A stretch of 64,000 nucleotides of DNA from Sclerodactyla briareus (taxonomy: Eukaryota > Echinodermata > Holothuroidea > Dendrochirotida > Sclerodactylidae), in assembly GCA_026419785.1 (NCBI GenBank), contig JAODTK010000222.1:124001-188000 (forward strand). The letters run 5' to 3'. Made by a program: the position numbers and the translations under genes. How positions within the stretch are numbered: the first letter of the stretch is position 1; every line of letters starts with the position of its first letter. Under the pieces are notes generated by a model that worked only from the letters and a program-made list of their open reading frames with translations, had not been told where the DNA came from and ran no database searches. Shown piece by piece: positions 11,870 through 23,869 of this stretch.

Positions 11870-13750
11870 ACACGATAACTTGATCAGTTCTGGTAGGTCA
11901 GTCTCATACTTAGTATGTGTGTTCCCCATGATGAGTACATAAACCTATTGTTTTGGGTCCGGTTCAGAGGTCATCTGAGGTCACGAGGTCAAAGTCTGAA
12001 AATTTTTATTATATAACCTGTGAACACGATTAAGTCCAAGAATGGTTGGTCTATCAAGTTGAAATTAGGGTATAGCTTCTTTAGGGGGAGTGCCCGAGGA
12101 ACCCCATAGATATGAATGTGTTGGCATATTGAAGGTCGGGAAAGTGACTTGAATTTTGCCATACACCATGTGTGGCTTGGAACACCATAAGAAAATTTGT
12201 GCAGATGCGAATTTTGGCCAATTTGGCTATGTAAACTACGACTAACGTCGACCCCACCTGGATGGATAGAAGCTCAGATACTGGGAAAATCGATGGTGTT
12301 CCCCCATGATTATGAGTAAGAACCTCAGACATTGTTTTGAAGGTCAGATCGAGGGTCATCTGAGGTCACCAGAGGTCAAAGTCTGAAAAACCTTGCTGAA
12401 CACGAAAGTTCCAGAATGGTTGGTCTGATCAAGTTGAAATTAGGTTTTGTGAGATTCTTATGGGGAGTCAGGAACCCCTATGTTTTTGGTCCAGGTCGGG
12501 AGTGAATTTTGGTCGAAAATAGAAAATTTGTGAAAATTCGAAAATTTTGGCACTTTGGCTTGTAACAACCATCCGATAATCTACCACCCCACCTGGATGG
12601 ATTAAGCTCATACTTGGTAGTGTGTTCTCCCCATGATTAGTAAATTAACCCTATCGTTTTGGGGTCAGGTCTAGGTCGGCGGAGGTCCCCGAGTCCAGTC
12701 TGAAAACCTTGTAAACACGATACAGTCCAGTTGTTGGTCTGATCAATTTGAAATTAGTGTTATAGCTTTCTTATGGGATTACATGGACCCCATTGTTTCT
12801 GGTTAAGGTCGGGTTAATTTTTGTCGAAAATAGAAAATTTGATATTTCGTCCAATTTTTGGCGTGTCCACGATAACTCCACCCCAACCCGATGAATGAAC
12901 GCATACTTGGTATGTGTGTATCCCACGTGATGAGTACAGAACCCTATCGTTTTTGAGATCAGGTCCAGATTCATCTTAGGTCACCAGAGGTTCAAAGTTC
13001 TCAAACCTTGTAAACACGATAAGTCCAAAGACATTTGTGTCTATCAATTGAAATTAGGTTGTGAATCTTTCTTATGGGTAGTACAGGAACCCTATTTCTT
13101 TTGGTTCACAGGTCAGGATGAATTTTGATCGAAAATGAACATTGTGAAAATTTGATATTTTTAGCCATTTTGGCTTTGTACACACGATAACTTGCCCCAC
13201 CTGGATGGATAGAATCGCATCCTTGTATGTTTGTTCCCTGATGAGTATATGAACCCTATTGTTTTGGGGTCAAGTCAGAAGTAATCTGAAGGTCACCGGG
13301 GTCACAGTCTGAAAACCTTGTAAACCGATAAGTCCAGAACGGTTTGGCTGATCATGTTGTTTTGAAATTAGGTTGTAATCTTTCTTATGGGGAGTACATA
13401 CACCCTGTTGTTTTTGTAAAGGGCTTGGTGAAAGAGGTTCATACTTGTTTGTGTATCCCCATGATGAATTCAACATGAAACCCGACTATTTTGGGTCAGA
13501 GTCGAGTCAATCTAAGGTTACCATAGTTCAAATTCTGAAAACCTCGAAATTTAGGTGTAGCTTTCTTACTCAAGAGTACAGGACCCTATTAGTTTTTTGG
13601 TGGTAAGATAGGAATTTTGTCCAGACGTTAATGTGCCTATAATGAGCTGTTACTATCTCCCATTTGTCCATGTGTCTGGCTATGGGTTGACGGAAACGTC
13701 CCGGAATACTAAGCCTTTTGGCTTTTGGTTCAAATGAAATTACCATGTAT
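11870..13750 (+). repeat. Family A tandem array, ~310 bp unit
   Basis: Five to six divergent units occur. The marker 'gtctgaaaaccttgtaaacacgataagtcc' (as shorter variants) recurs at about 11,995, 12,382, 12,695, 12,994, 13,307 and 13,534. Each unit carries 'aggtcatctgaggtcacc.gaggtcaaagt', 'ttcttatggggagtac', 'ggaaccctattgtttttgg' and 'cccacctggatggat' blocks. AGGTCA half-sites are frequent. The closing segment at 13,620-13,750 differs from the unit and matches 340-465, so it marks the family's right edge. Confidence 0.85.
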
Positions 13751-14959
13751 TATTCAATAGGACACCATGAATTTGTATGCTGTGCAAGGATGACATTTTT
13801 CACATAAGCGAGATGGGATGCAACTTAGTCGGGCTTGAACCAACCTTGGGTGGATGTGGACTGTTTGTAGTCCCAAACACTTATCATTTCATTTCAAGGT
13901 CACAGGAGGTCATATTTGCATAATTTACTACTTGTTTCTAACGTTGCCATATTCAAACAAAACTTGGAGAATGTGGACCACAGTATTCCTGAACACAGGT
14001 AGGTCATCTCAAAGTCACCGAGGTCAAATGGAACATGATATCATGTGGTTCCCTAAGCAAGGCCCACAAAGGTAATTTTTTTGCGGGGATTACACTCACC
14101 GGGTACCCGCCTGCACATTTCTAGAATTGATTCTGCAGTTATCTTTTAAGCTTGAAGGACCAACATGGGGTTGTGTGTCATTGATTTTTCTTCTCCTCTT
14201 TACTCATTGAAGGCACAGAAAACTTACAAATTGAGGGCAAAAAAATGTTGGTAGGCCAATAGGGAGAGCACTGTTGTCCTTCTGACTGACCTGGGTGGAG
14301 GGGGGGGGGGGATTGCATACCGTCTTGTGATGTAGATGGTAATGGGGTATAATGGTGATCTCCCTGTTCTGTCCTAAGTCTTGGTATGTTGTCTGGTTGT
14401 ACGGCCTTAACATGTCTCTGATTAACGCCAGTTCCCATGTAAGAGTTGTAGGTAATTCAGTCACTAGAACTTGAGACACTTGTGTTCTCCTTTTAACTTT
14501 TGCCTGAGTATAACCACGAAAACAAGGCTGAAGTGGTCTTATTTGAAGTACATGAATCACTTATATGCCATCTCAAATCTGGTCAATAGCTACCAATGAT
14601 ATATCCATGCCTCAGTACTAGGTCAGTTATGTTTGGGCTATTGGTACTTCTCCTTTTCAACATTATGGCTGCCGAACCTCTGACCAAACTTCGCCGATCC
14701 AAAATGCGCTAATGAGGCACAATAAGCTATTGCACAATTTGTGACTCATAGGGGAACTGCAGATCCCTGTTATACAAAGTTCATGTAATTATGGCACTTC
14801 TTGAAACCCTGTAGCGAATGAACTATACATGAGATCCGAATGAAAACTATAAAATAAAAAATATCGAACGATAATCTCAATTATTTTATTTTAAGTTGAA
14901 TAGGCTATTTTCATCTTTCTCTTATAAAGGTGCATATTCCAGCAATTGAATTTGTGGGT
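13751..14959. other. Non-coding stretch with a degenerate two-unit repeat
   Basis: 'caacc.tgggtggatgtggac...aaggtcacaggaggtca' (13,840-13,915) is followed by a divergent second unit (13,955-14,030) with 'gaatgtggaccacagt...agtcaccgaggtca'. A 118-codon minus-strand open frame (14,204-14,560) contains a C-tract and has no recognisable similarity. A G tract lies near 14,300. Confidence 0.4.
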
Positions 14960-15145
14960 TAATGGCAGCCGTGCATGGTTCCTCCTGTAAGTCTTCTTTT
15001 TTTTCCAATTCTCCGAAAGTAAGTATCTACAAAAATTACAGGGAACATGCTGAACCTTCTAATTTGGGGATGTGGGGTTTTTGATACGTCCTCTTTTCAC
15101 CTGTACTAGGCCGTTTTAGAGCAATCTGTTCTTTGATCATTGACC
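14960..15145 (+). repeat. Family F dispersed repeat, copy 2
   Basis: 'aacatgctgaaccttctaatttggggatg', 'tgatacgtcctcttttcacctgtact' and 'ttttagagcaat' match 11,475-11,720 and 32,815-33,010 in order (motifs given here in part). Confidence 0.5.
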
Positions 15146-15689
15146 TTTAATGGAGAGATATTTGTTTGCATGACCTTCTTGAATGTCTGCTGTTAATGTA
15201 CCATCATTAGCCTTCCATCCATATACATTTGATAGAGGCTTCCCCTCAAAAAAATGCACCTGCAATTTTGGCCCGAACTGTGTGGTTCTCATGTCCGATT
15301 GGTGGTCAATTTTTGATGATTAGAGCACCACGGAAATTGAGCCCTGAATTCTTTAAATGTTATTTCACATGTGTTTGTGTTGATGCCTTATGTTGGTACA
15401 ATTATCCTGTTTGGACGTATATATGTGCTAGTTATACGAATAAGTTTCTAATATACCTGTTATGCTCAGGTGTTGCGTTCGTGCTGTGCCCTTCTATTTA
15501 AATGAATACAATATTCAATACATCTTTTCATGTCCTCCCAGTTACTGAAGTACGACCCAGGAGCCTGCCTACTTCAAGAAGACACTTTATGAATACCAGA
15601 GGCTCTTCCACCGAGGTAATGGCCATACAATTCAATTTTCCCATAATGGAAATTCTACATCACACTGTTCATAGTCAAGGCAACCCCAA
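15146..15689. other. Non-coding stretch, no recognised feature
   Basis: Two adjacent open frames of about 90 and 113 codons (15,229-15,843) run into family C and show no recognisable domain. Confidence 0.4.
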
Positions 15690-17080
15690 CGCTGCGGGTC
15701 CCGGTCGCGGGAGGCCATCTATCTGTCCGTCCAGCCCGCCGTATAACCAGTCCTGTAAACTTTTGCCTTTTTGGGCTCACATACTGTTCCTAGAGGACGC
15801 GGTTGTCGACAAAACTCGGACACAATGTTCATTGGCCCCTTAGGACATCGTTGACCTGTCAAGGTCAGAGATGATTGAATGGGGCATAATGAGCCATTTT
15901 TTGGAAAACTGCAACAATGTTTTATCCTACAGATAAGGTCTGGATTATGCAACATACACGGGTCAGTGGTATTATGGATGGGACTGTAGGACCCAGAGGG
16001 TTCAAGAGATTTCAGGTCAAAGGTCATGAAACAAGCATTATGGACTGGTATTTTGAGAAAGAGTGGCAAATTGCTCTCTTCCTAAGATAGGTTGGATTAC
16101 CCCCAAGACTGGTCAGTGTTATCAAGACTAGTGTCACATATGGGATGTTAGGATTTGAAGTCAAAGATCACTAAAGCGCATAATGAACTAATATGTAAAA
16201 AAAAATACTAAATTAAGTTGGAGTACCATCACACTAGTCAGTTTTCTCATGGACATGGACTATTGTACTAAGAGTACATACAAGGTTACCAGGGAGGAAA
16301 GGTCAGTGAAGGGGGCATTTTGCGCTATTTTTGTAGAAACTGCAAAATGCTTCTCCTACATAGACGTTAGGGTGACCTATGGGTATTCAGGGGATTCAAA
16401 GGTCACATGGAGTATAGTAAGTATATATGAAATATCTATCAATCTCCTACAGATTAGGTTGGATTAACAATATACTCAGTCAGTGTTATCAATCATGGAC
16501 TAGTGGTATCTTCAGTTCTCATAACATTGTGGACAAAAATGCGCCACGAGTTATTGACTGGTGTTGTGTGTGTATTTTTGAGACGTTACAGGGGACGAAT
16601 AAGCTATCATGTGAAGGGGAAGACGAGTCATTGTGAGAAAAAAAAATGCAAAATGCATTCCCTGTAATAGAGAGCATCAATTTTTGAGAATTACAATTAT
16701 TGTGGTCAAGGTGACCAATGCATAGTTCTAACACATGGTACATATGGTTGTGTTCTGGAATGTGGGGTCGGGATTCTATTTAAGGTCTGGGGTCTTCTAT
16801 GGGGACATTTACACTTTGAATATTTTTGGGAAGGGCCAATTCTCTACCCAAATATTGGAAGCTTGAATTCATTCACAACATGTTGTGATTGTAATCAGTG
16901 ACCAAGGTGCTTATGGGGGGTTTGTGGGTATTCAAGAATTTAAGGCGGTGATATCTGAGGCTGTGATATATTTTAGGTAATCCTATTATGCAATGAAATT
17001 ATTGCATTGTCTGGTTGAATAAGAACCATTGGTGCTCGAGTATTTCATCCCTTCTCTGGTTCGCATTCATTCAACTATGA
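15690..17080 (+). repeat. Family C dispersed repeat, copy 3 (most complete)
   Basis: It opens with a CTAT/CTGT-type leader (ccatctatctgtccgtccag), then 'gtaaacttttgcc', 'actcggacacaatgttcattggcccc', 'gaatggggcataatgagcca' and 'ggaaaactgcaa'. Several ~150 bp units follow with 'tggtcagtgttatcaa..actagtggtat' and 'ggtcaaaggtcat'. The right part holds 'caaaatgcattccctgtaat', 'gtaatcagtgacca', 'aatttaaggcggt' and ends with 'accattggtgctcgag'. The unit layout resembles the family B array at 23.9-25.4 kb, so B and C are probably related. Confidence 0.75.
16014..16026 (+). promoter_or_regulatory. Perfect DR1 nuclear-receptor half-site pair
   Basis: AGGTCA-A-AGGTCA is the textbook direct repeat with one spacer recognised by RXR, HNF4 and PPAR-type receptors. 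It lies in family C. Binding is not shown by the sequence; the motif may be chance within an AGGTCA-rich repeat. Confidence 0.35.
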
Positions 17081-18230
17081 AAATATTTTGGTACTAAACT
17101 CAATGAACAAGTACATAAACAGCATCTAGTATAGTGTAACCAGGTAATTTACATCCTAACAGGTCTTTTGTGTAACAATGGTAGCTCTCCCCTATTACCA
17201 TTATAATCGTGATTAACCTGAGTGACTCCCACTTCATCTCACAACCAAAGAGAATGTACAAGGTTCATGTTTTCTGCCGGTACAACTCTACTGAATCTTT
17301 GCAATCGCCTGGGGTGGCTGTCTAAAAGTCACATTCGGGAGTGCTGGTATTTTTTCGTTAACTCGGGGTCCACATGAAGAGTCTGGAAACACATTTCTGT
17401 TCACGGAAGCTTTTAATCTCATGGGGGGGGGGGGGGAAAGGGAGGGGGGGAGAGGTTTTGGGGAGTTTATAGGGAGAGGGAACCACGGTTTGGCATATTT
17501 GGTGTTCTGTCCCTCTAGACAAATCTAGGGCGTTTTTGTGAAAGGCGTTTTGTTAAAAGACAGCATGTAATCACTTACTACTGAACGAAGAGGCAACCCA
17601 CTCAGGGGTTGGGGGAGGTGGAGGTCAAAGAAGTGGAGACCAACGGTTTGTGTGTGCATAGGGACACTATGTGGCCATAAACTACTCACCCCCCCCTGCT
17701 GTGCTACATGACCACCCCCACCAAACACCACCCATTGCCCTCTTAAGGGATATGCAATTATCCTAACCCTCTAGTGCAGTCAGAGGACTAAATGTATTGT
17801 TCCAGTGATTGGAGTAGCCCTTCTCTGGATTCAATGGACTTTTCCGCCGAGTCTGTTATTTAGCTGAATTTTGTGTCAAGACATTGAAAATTAAATTGAA
17901 ATATTGTGCTTCGCTCTATCTACAACACCAAAATTCAAGAAACAAGAAATCTTTAAATATATCTCTGAACATCCAGCAAGATGCAGGACAACTTATACAT
18001 TATTTAGTTCCATCACAAACAACTGTGATACATGACGTGTTCAACATTGATTGTTTCATCCATGCAACAAAACAATAAATAACTTTTTTTTTAGTACTCT
18101 GACAAGCAGGCTTGTTATTATGAAATGACTGACTGTTATTGCAAAAAATGATGGAGCTAGCTAGTTGGCCAATCAGAGAAGAGTATTTGCAATGATGGAT
18201 AGCTGGGGATTGTAGAATTTATTATATTAT
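17081..18230. other. Non-coding stretch with a long G tract
   Basis: There is a run of about 13 G with further G runs at 17,423-17,455. No gene is supported; the frame at 17,525-17,731 (minus) is unrecognised. Confidence 0.45.
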
Positions 18231-18665
18231 GTGGTAACGTGTGCTGTGCCTACTGAATTACAGTGTGTTATCCGAGCTAAGAATTTAGGGCATGTGAATG
18301 TAGAGATGCTTGTCATCTGCTTACAGGGCTTAAGAACGGCAGGCTTGATACACCAATGGAAGTTAGTCGAAGGGAATGGGAAACTTTTTAGGTCCAACCC
18401 CATTTCATGCAATGTTTCTATGTGGAGTTATTGGCCTTCAAAGTTTGGTCCATTGTGCAGAAAAACTAGGTGGAATTCCAATTGTGCAATAACACATGAC
18501 GCTGCAAACACAGAACATACATGTTTAGATTTTAATTGTGTTGAATATTCAGTATTCTTCAGAAGTTCTGTTGTTTTTCATCAAAGTGACTTTCAGCACC
18601 TAACAACCCCCAACAATCCTCTCTCAAAGTCTAATTATTTCGTAGTAAGTGAAATTATCGTGTAA
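18231..18665 (+). CDS. Unrecognised 144-codon open frame, doubtful
   Basis: This is the longest open frame in the left part that does not overlap a repeat I can define. It begins at a GTG, so its start is arbitrary, and it ends at a TAA just upstream of a SINE. 'tgaattacag' near the start and 'cgtagtaagtg' near the end could be splice acceptor and donor signals, so an exon is possible. The translation has no transmembrane stretch, no low-complexity bias and no motif I recognise. I treat it as a weak exon candidate only; a chance open frame in AT-rich DNA is about as likely. Confidence 0.12.
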   Translation: MVTCAVPTELQCVIRAKNLGHVNVEMLVICLQGLRTAGLIHQWKLVEGNGKLFRSNPISCNVSMWSYWPSKFGPLCRKTRWNSNCAITHDAANTEHTCLDFNCVEYSVFFRSSVVFHQSDFQHLTTPNNPLSKSNYFVVSEIIV

Positions 18666-18760
18666 ATTCAACAAATAATATTGCAGGGTTGTGCAAGTAT
18701 GATATAATTTATCATTGCTTGATGGGATGGCATGCTTTCCAATCTTGCACAATACACATG

Positions 18761-19110
18761 CGGGGTAACCGAGTGGTTGGCACAGTTGGTAGAGCTTCAG
18801 CCTTCCACCCGGGACCGGGGATCGATGGGTTCGATATCTCGGTTGGGTCATACCAAAGGCTTTAAAAATGAGCACAAGGTATTGGAACAGGGACGAACGA
18901 GAGATGAGCATTTTTGCAAGTTGCCATCTGCATGTGATAACTCCCACCTCCCCACATTAAGATACCGCCAAAGAGACACCGCCTTACAACATGTATCTGG
19001 TGAGAGATTCGCAGCTGACAATTGGTGCAGTGTCCAGGCCTGCATCCTTACTGAGCCTTGAATAGGTTCGATCCTCTGCTTGGCAAGTATACCACAAAAT
19101 GTTTTTTTTT
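18761..19110 (+). mobile_element. tRNA-derived SINE, plus strand
   Basis: The head has a perfect pol III A box (tggcacagttgg, 18,778-18,789; consensus TRGCNNAGYNGG) and a B box with one mismatch (ggttcgatatc, 18,828-18,838), 38 bp apart as in a tRNA. A second A-box-like string, 'taaccgagtggt', lies just upstream. The body starts with 'ggttgggtcataccaaagg..ttaaaaatg', a conserved SINE body seen in marine invertebrates. A second B-box-like string (19,065-19,075) hints at a composite origin. The element ends in a T run at 19,102-19,110. Confidence 0.75.
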
Positions 19111-19289
19111 AAGGAAGCATGAACTTCAAAGGCCACTAACTCTGTAACAGAAAGTCGTATGAACACCAGGTGCGAACCAATGCATTTAGTTTATCTCCAG
19201 CTAATATATTAGCCTCTAAAGTTTATCCTGCAGTTGTCCTAAATATATGAGTAGTTTTTAAATAATGAAGTTCCGAAATATTGATAAGT

Positions 19290-19540
19290 CCATGATGCTT
19301 GGAGTTGAAATTTGCAGAACATTTTGACAAATTGATATTTTGGGCGATTCTAGCCTGTAAAGCAAGATAAATTGAACCCACCTGGATGGATCAAGCTCAT
19401 ACTAGGTATGTGGGTTCGCCATAATTAGGACATGAATCCCATTGTTCAAAGGTCGGCAAAGGTCAAAGTATGGAAACCTAGTGAACATGCCGAGTCCAGA
19501 ATGCTCAGGATAGGTCCAGAAATCACTAATCCTTTTTGCT
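19290..19540 (+). repeat. Family A fragment
   Basis: 'ttgatattttgggcgattct', 'cacctggatggatcaagctcatact', 'gtatgtgggttcgcc' and 'ggtcaaagt.tggaaacct' follow the unit order of the 11.87-13.75 kb array. The closing segment 'aatcactaatcctttttgct' is also like the family end. Confidence 0.7.
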
Positions 19541-19760
19541 TCCTGGTTTCGTCATGCAGCCAGCTGGTCCGACGCGGGCGGACTAGTTGAGTCGAAGCTT
19601 GATCGAAGCATTAGGCTTGTAGCTCGAAAGTTAGGGTGCATATCTGGTCAGAGCATACCAAAGTGCTGGTGGGTAGGACTGTTATGTTATCTTTTCAATT
19701 CCTTTTCCAGCTACCCATACAGTGAAGCAGTTGAAAATGGCAATAAGTACATGAGAACAA

Positions 19761-19947
19761 GGGTGCCAGCCTGGTGTGATCGGATCTTGCTGTCCAAGTC
19801 GTCTTCAAGTATAATATCAGAGGTATGTTGGAGCTTATTCCCAAAGCTAAAATATGTGCATGAATACACGGGTCCCAGCCTGGTTTAATAGACAGGGCCT
19901 CACTGTCGAAGTCAACTACAGGTATAATATCAGAGGTATGATTGGAG
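19761..19947 (+). repeat. Two-unit tandem duplication, ~109 bp spacing
   Basis: Unit 1 (19,761-19,835) and unit 2 (19,870-19,947) share 'gggt.ccagcctggt', 'ctgtc.aagtc', and 'agtataatatcagaggtatg'. No coding role is visible. Confidence 0.7.
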
Positions 19948-22900
19948 GTGTGGAGATGTGGGTCATTTCTGAAATAATCTAGTGAGGACAGGTCAAATTC
20001 ATAAAGAGGTCATTACTTGTGTGGGATTGAGGCCCATCGGTAGAACTATGCAAGAGGTCAATAAATGAGTATATACATCAAACACACTCAGCACTATTCA
20101 ACCTGGAGTCATATTGTCCTAAATTAAATAGCACCGAATGTGTTCTCTTGCGGCGATGCTCCAATGTGACACAAACTCCACCATCCTATGATCTCATTCC
20201 TTAGTTGTATCCAAGCTGTCAGAAGAAGACTGCCCTACATCGAACACAGTGATATCATTCGACTATGCCAACGTATCCGTGTTGATTACTCGGAACCCTA
20301 TGAATGACCTCAGACATTACGTACAGGAAATGTCACAGTTGGACAAATCATGTACCAATTCCAGGAACTGTTATTGCATAGAACAGTTTGAAATCTTAAA
20401 TCTACTGCGATATGACATCAGCTTGGCTATCTGGTCTACTGGCTCTACGAGAGGTGATAGCTTGGGATTGCGGTTCCTGGACCTGGTTGGAATTGGTTAC
20501 ACCCCTGCCTCAATATCATCTGAGCACTAGTCGATCGGCTCGATGGACCTTGCTTGTATTCCTGGACCCGTAGTGTTCAAATGAAAAAAGGAACAAGCTG
20601 CTCCAGCAATTTTGCAATTTAGGGACAAAATATTGATGCACTAGTTGCTCATTATTCCGGACATTTCATTGTCCATATCTCAGAAACAGGGGGTGCCCCC
20701 TCTGGATCCACTCACTGACCTTTGCACTTCCAATTAGCCAAACATGAACCTTTTTCTAGGAAAGTTCCCTTGATTGTCTAGCCTGTTGAAACAGGCGTTT
20801 GACTTTGTTCACTCGTATCAGAACATTCACTCATATGTGCTGGATGACCCTTTTGCGCAATCGGACATCATTTCTTTCACTAAATTGTGGGAAACGGCCA
20901 TGCTGCTGGAAAATTACTCATTGGTCTGTTTGTATTATTTAGACAACCTCAACAGAGGGTTGGCATATGTTAGATGGATATTCTTTTTTATTTGCCCATT
21001 TGAAGGATTCATATTTTTCTGAACGTCTGCGGCGATACCAAACAAGCCGCAATACGCCTGCACATAGCCGAAACAGTGCTTCGCTCAATTTTAGGCTTCA
21101 GCTGCAATATTCTTGGATAAATTCTTATTTTCGATGTTGTAAAAAATGTGAGTGGACAAGTTTTCTGTAGATGACCTATATATGGGGCAATTTTTCGCGG
21201 AATCTATTCAGGGGTGCTCCCATCCATATCAACGCCCGTGTGCTACTGATGACTGACAACTACATCAGCGCTGATCGTAATGAGCAAAATCCCAATTTTC
21301 TGGGATTTGTCAAACGAAGTCCTGCAGACGAAAGTTGATGATAGTCGACCGTGGTATATATATACTAAAGTGCGATAGCCCCCTCTATTTTAGGAACTGG
21401 CTTCTCATACGTCTGGCTTAGCAGGCTATTGTTGTCTCTTCTCGTTTCATTCTTCTATTGTTTTCCTCCCTACGGATCCATCGAAGCCTCCTACATACAA
21501 CGTCATCGGGAAAGATGTTTGTATGGGAGACCACAGGTATTTAATGAATTCAAAAGATCTGGGGAAATCCCTACCCATGGTGGTGGCTGAGCTACTCATG
21601 AATTTTTCATCACTGTAGACTATAAAACTATCGTACGGCAGGGGCCATCATTACTATTCCATCATTGCAGACTGTTAGGCTGGGATTTACTAGCAGAGTC
21701 TAATTAGCACTGGAAGACAGCCTGATGCATATTTAGTATGTGTGATATACACAGAAGGTTTCATCAGACATCAAGACTTTACCATTCATAGTTGGGATTT
21801 AGGCTCGGTTTGAGAGAATTTCTTGCTTTTATCTATTTCATCATGGACATGGACATGATCTGAACAAGCTACACCTCTCCGAGAATTGTCCTGTTCGCTC
21901 TGTGCTGTTGTTGATTCAAAGTGACAATTGTCACCCGTGTATGCAGAGCTGAACTTTTGAGGGTTACATGATATAATTTCTCTGAATGCTGTCTACTACT
22001 GTCCTATCACTATGAAGGCTTCTATGTCACAAATCAATTTATTCATGCAAACAATACAAGGCATGCTGGTGATATACATAAACCTCAGTTTAGAAGGTCG
22101 AATTACCGGAACAAGTTACCCAGTATACTCATCTAGTAGGACTATCACCCTATTCAGGAAACATTACTTGTCAACATTGCCTGTCCCTATGCGTGAATAA
22201 CCACTAGTTGGTGTTTGCATAGTACCAGACAAGACAAGGCATATCTGAAATCCATGTATTGAACATTATTCACCAGTCCATGTTAGTGTCGGTAGCCTTC
22301 GTTTATCGGTAGCCTGCCCTGTTTTTTTTTTGTTTGGAGTGGCAGGGTGGGGGGGGTGGGTTGTTGGGTGGGAGCGGGGAGAGTTTGCCACTTGTGGGGA
22401 GGGGGGGGGGGGAGGGTTTTATTATCTTGTTACCTCCTCTTATCTGGTCATTGCTTGAAGAGGTGGACTACTCGATAGGCCCAAAGGGTTTTGAGAACAC
22501 TTCCTTCCACTCTTCTTTCTATCATTTCGGGTTTAATGAGAAGTATGTAATCCTTATGTCTAACTGTGGGAAGGAGTGAATAGACAAATGACTGAAGAAT
22601 TTTTGACTATTACGTATGGATACTGGATAAATCCGGTAGCCGTGGACCTACCTGTATCTGTTTATTTCTGCATATGATGTTTTGCTTGTGGAGGCACTCG
22701 CATCGTAATCCTTGATTGTGGTATTCCTCTTCTTGAGTGGCTAAGATTTGGGGATTATTCCGTATCTTGGAGCAGCGACTTGGAGCGTTGGAGGCTCGAC
22801 CGCTCCCTGGAATTGCATGGAAGGGTGATGAGGGCGCGCATTACAAGCGAAAATATGAAAAATTGAAAAAAAAAAAATGTTCAAGAGGGTCCCAGACAAA

Positions 22901-23627
22901 ATCTTTGTTACGTTAATCGTCTTGGGAGTCTTGGAGCCATTGTCTTAAATCTCATTACATGTATACGATGCTGTGTTTTGGAGTGATTCACATTAGCAAG
23001 GGGCCGTGGGGGGGGGGGGGGGGTGAGGAACTGGTTTGGTCTCAGGACAGGTGACAAGACACGGTCTGGTCTTGTCATTCATGAAGGCGTCCTCCCCATG
23101 GGTCCCGAGCTAGAAAACCCTCCACGACGGATCTGTCGGTACGCTACTGTTTGGCGTCACTCTATTTCACATATAGTTGTATACGTTGAATTTGCCGTTG
23201 ATGAGATTTTCATGGATCAATATTGAAGTAACGTAGAACCGATAACTGAACTTTAGTTGGCCCTGTTTACCAGAGTCCATAGGTCATATAGCAGATACCA
23301 CCCACCACACTAAAATGATAATTATTTGGATGCCACGAAGGTTGTAATTTCCCCACCAATACGAACGTTGAATGAAATCTTGTGACATTGAACACTTTGC
23401 TGTTATTATCTCGCCTGAAGAAATTCAGAAGGACTTAGTGGTCACTATTGCGTGTTGTGTGATGTCTGTGTGTGTGTATGTCACACTTTCTAGGTAGCCG
23501 GATTATCACAACCGTGTGTGAGATGTGAGCGCCGATTATGCTAGATGGTGTGTATAGAACCGGGGTTGTGTGTAAACATTTCTTGATTAAATTTCGGGCA
23601 GCAAAGTCAGTTAGTAAGTTGGTAATT
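19948..23627. other. Non-coding stretch with G-quadruplex-prone tracts
   Basis: No gene is recognised in 3.7 kb. Open frames of 80-93 codons (20,249-20,530 and 20,774-21,022 plus) show no domain and no clear splice context. G tracts lie at 22,340-22,412 and about 23,008-23,022. Confidence 0.45.
22340..22412 (+). other. G-rich tract, quadruplex-prone
   Basis: More than four G runs of three or more lie within about 75 bases, including a run of about 14 G near 22,400. It is sequence evidence only for a possible G-quadruplex. Confidence 0.5.
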
Positions 23628-23720
23628 AATAATAATAATAATAATGACACATTATTTATTATAGCGCCTCTCCCAAAAGGCTCGAAGCCGCGTGACAAAA
23701 AACAGACACATGCGACCAAT
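23628..23720. mobile_element. SINE 3' tail fragment with (AAT)n
   Basis: (AAT)5-6 is followed by 'atttattatagcgcctctccc' and 'aaggctcgaagccgcgtgac', the tail block of the SINE at 1630-1945 read in the same (tail-first) direction. The tRNA-like head is absent. Confidence 0.5.
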
Positions 23721-23869
23721 TAAACATTATATCTATATCTATATGTCAAAACATTGATTTCAAATTGCTATCCTCCTAAGGTGTATTGGTGGGCTCATGA
23801 TGGATGAAAAACTCAGTCACAATGATTCACTGAGTGAACGGGGCAACCGGGCTGTCAGAAGTCAAGCGG

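Noticed and set aside
14178..14560. Overlapping minus-strand frames of 86 and 118 codons
   Set aside because: Two frames are open at once over a C tract, neither has a recognisable domain, and no splice context supports one over the other.
18761..18840. Functional tRNA gene
   Set aside because: A and B boxes are present but no acceptor stem closes and the conserved SINE body follows directly.
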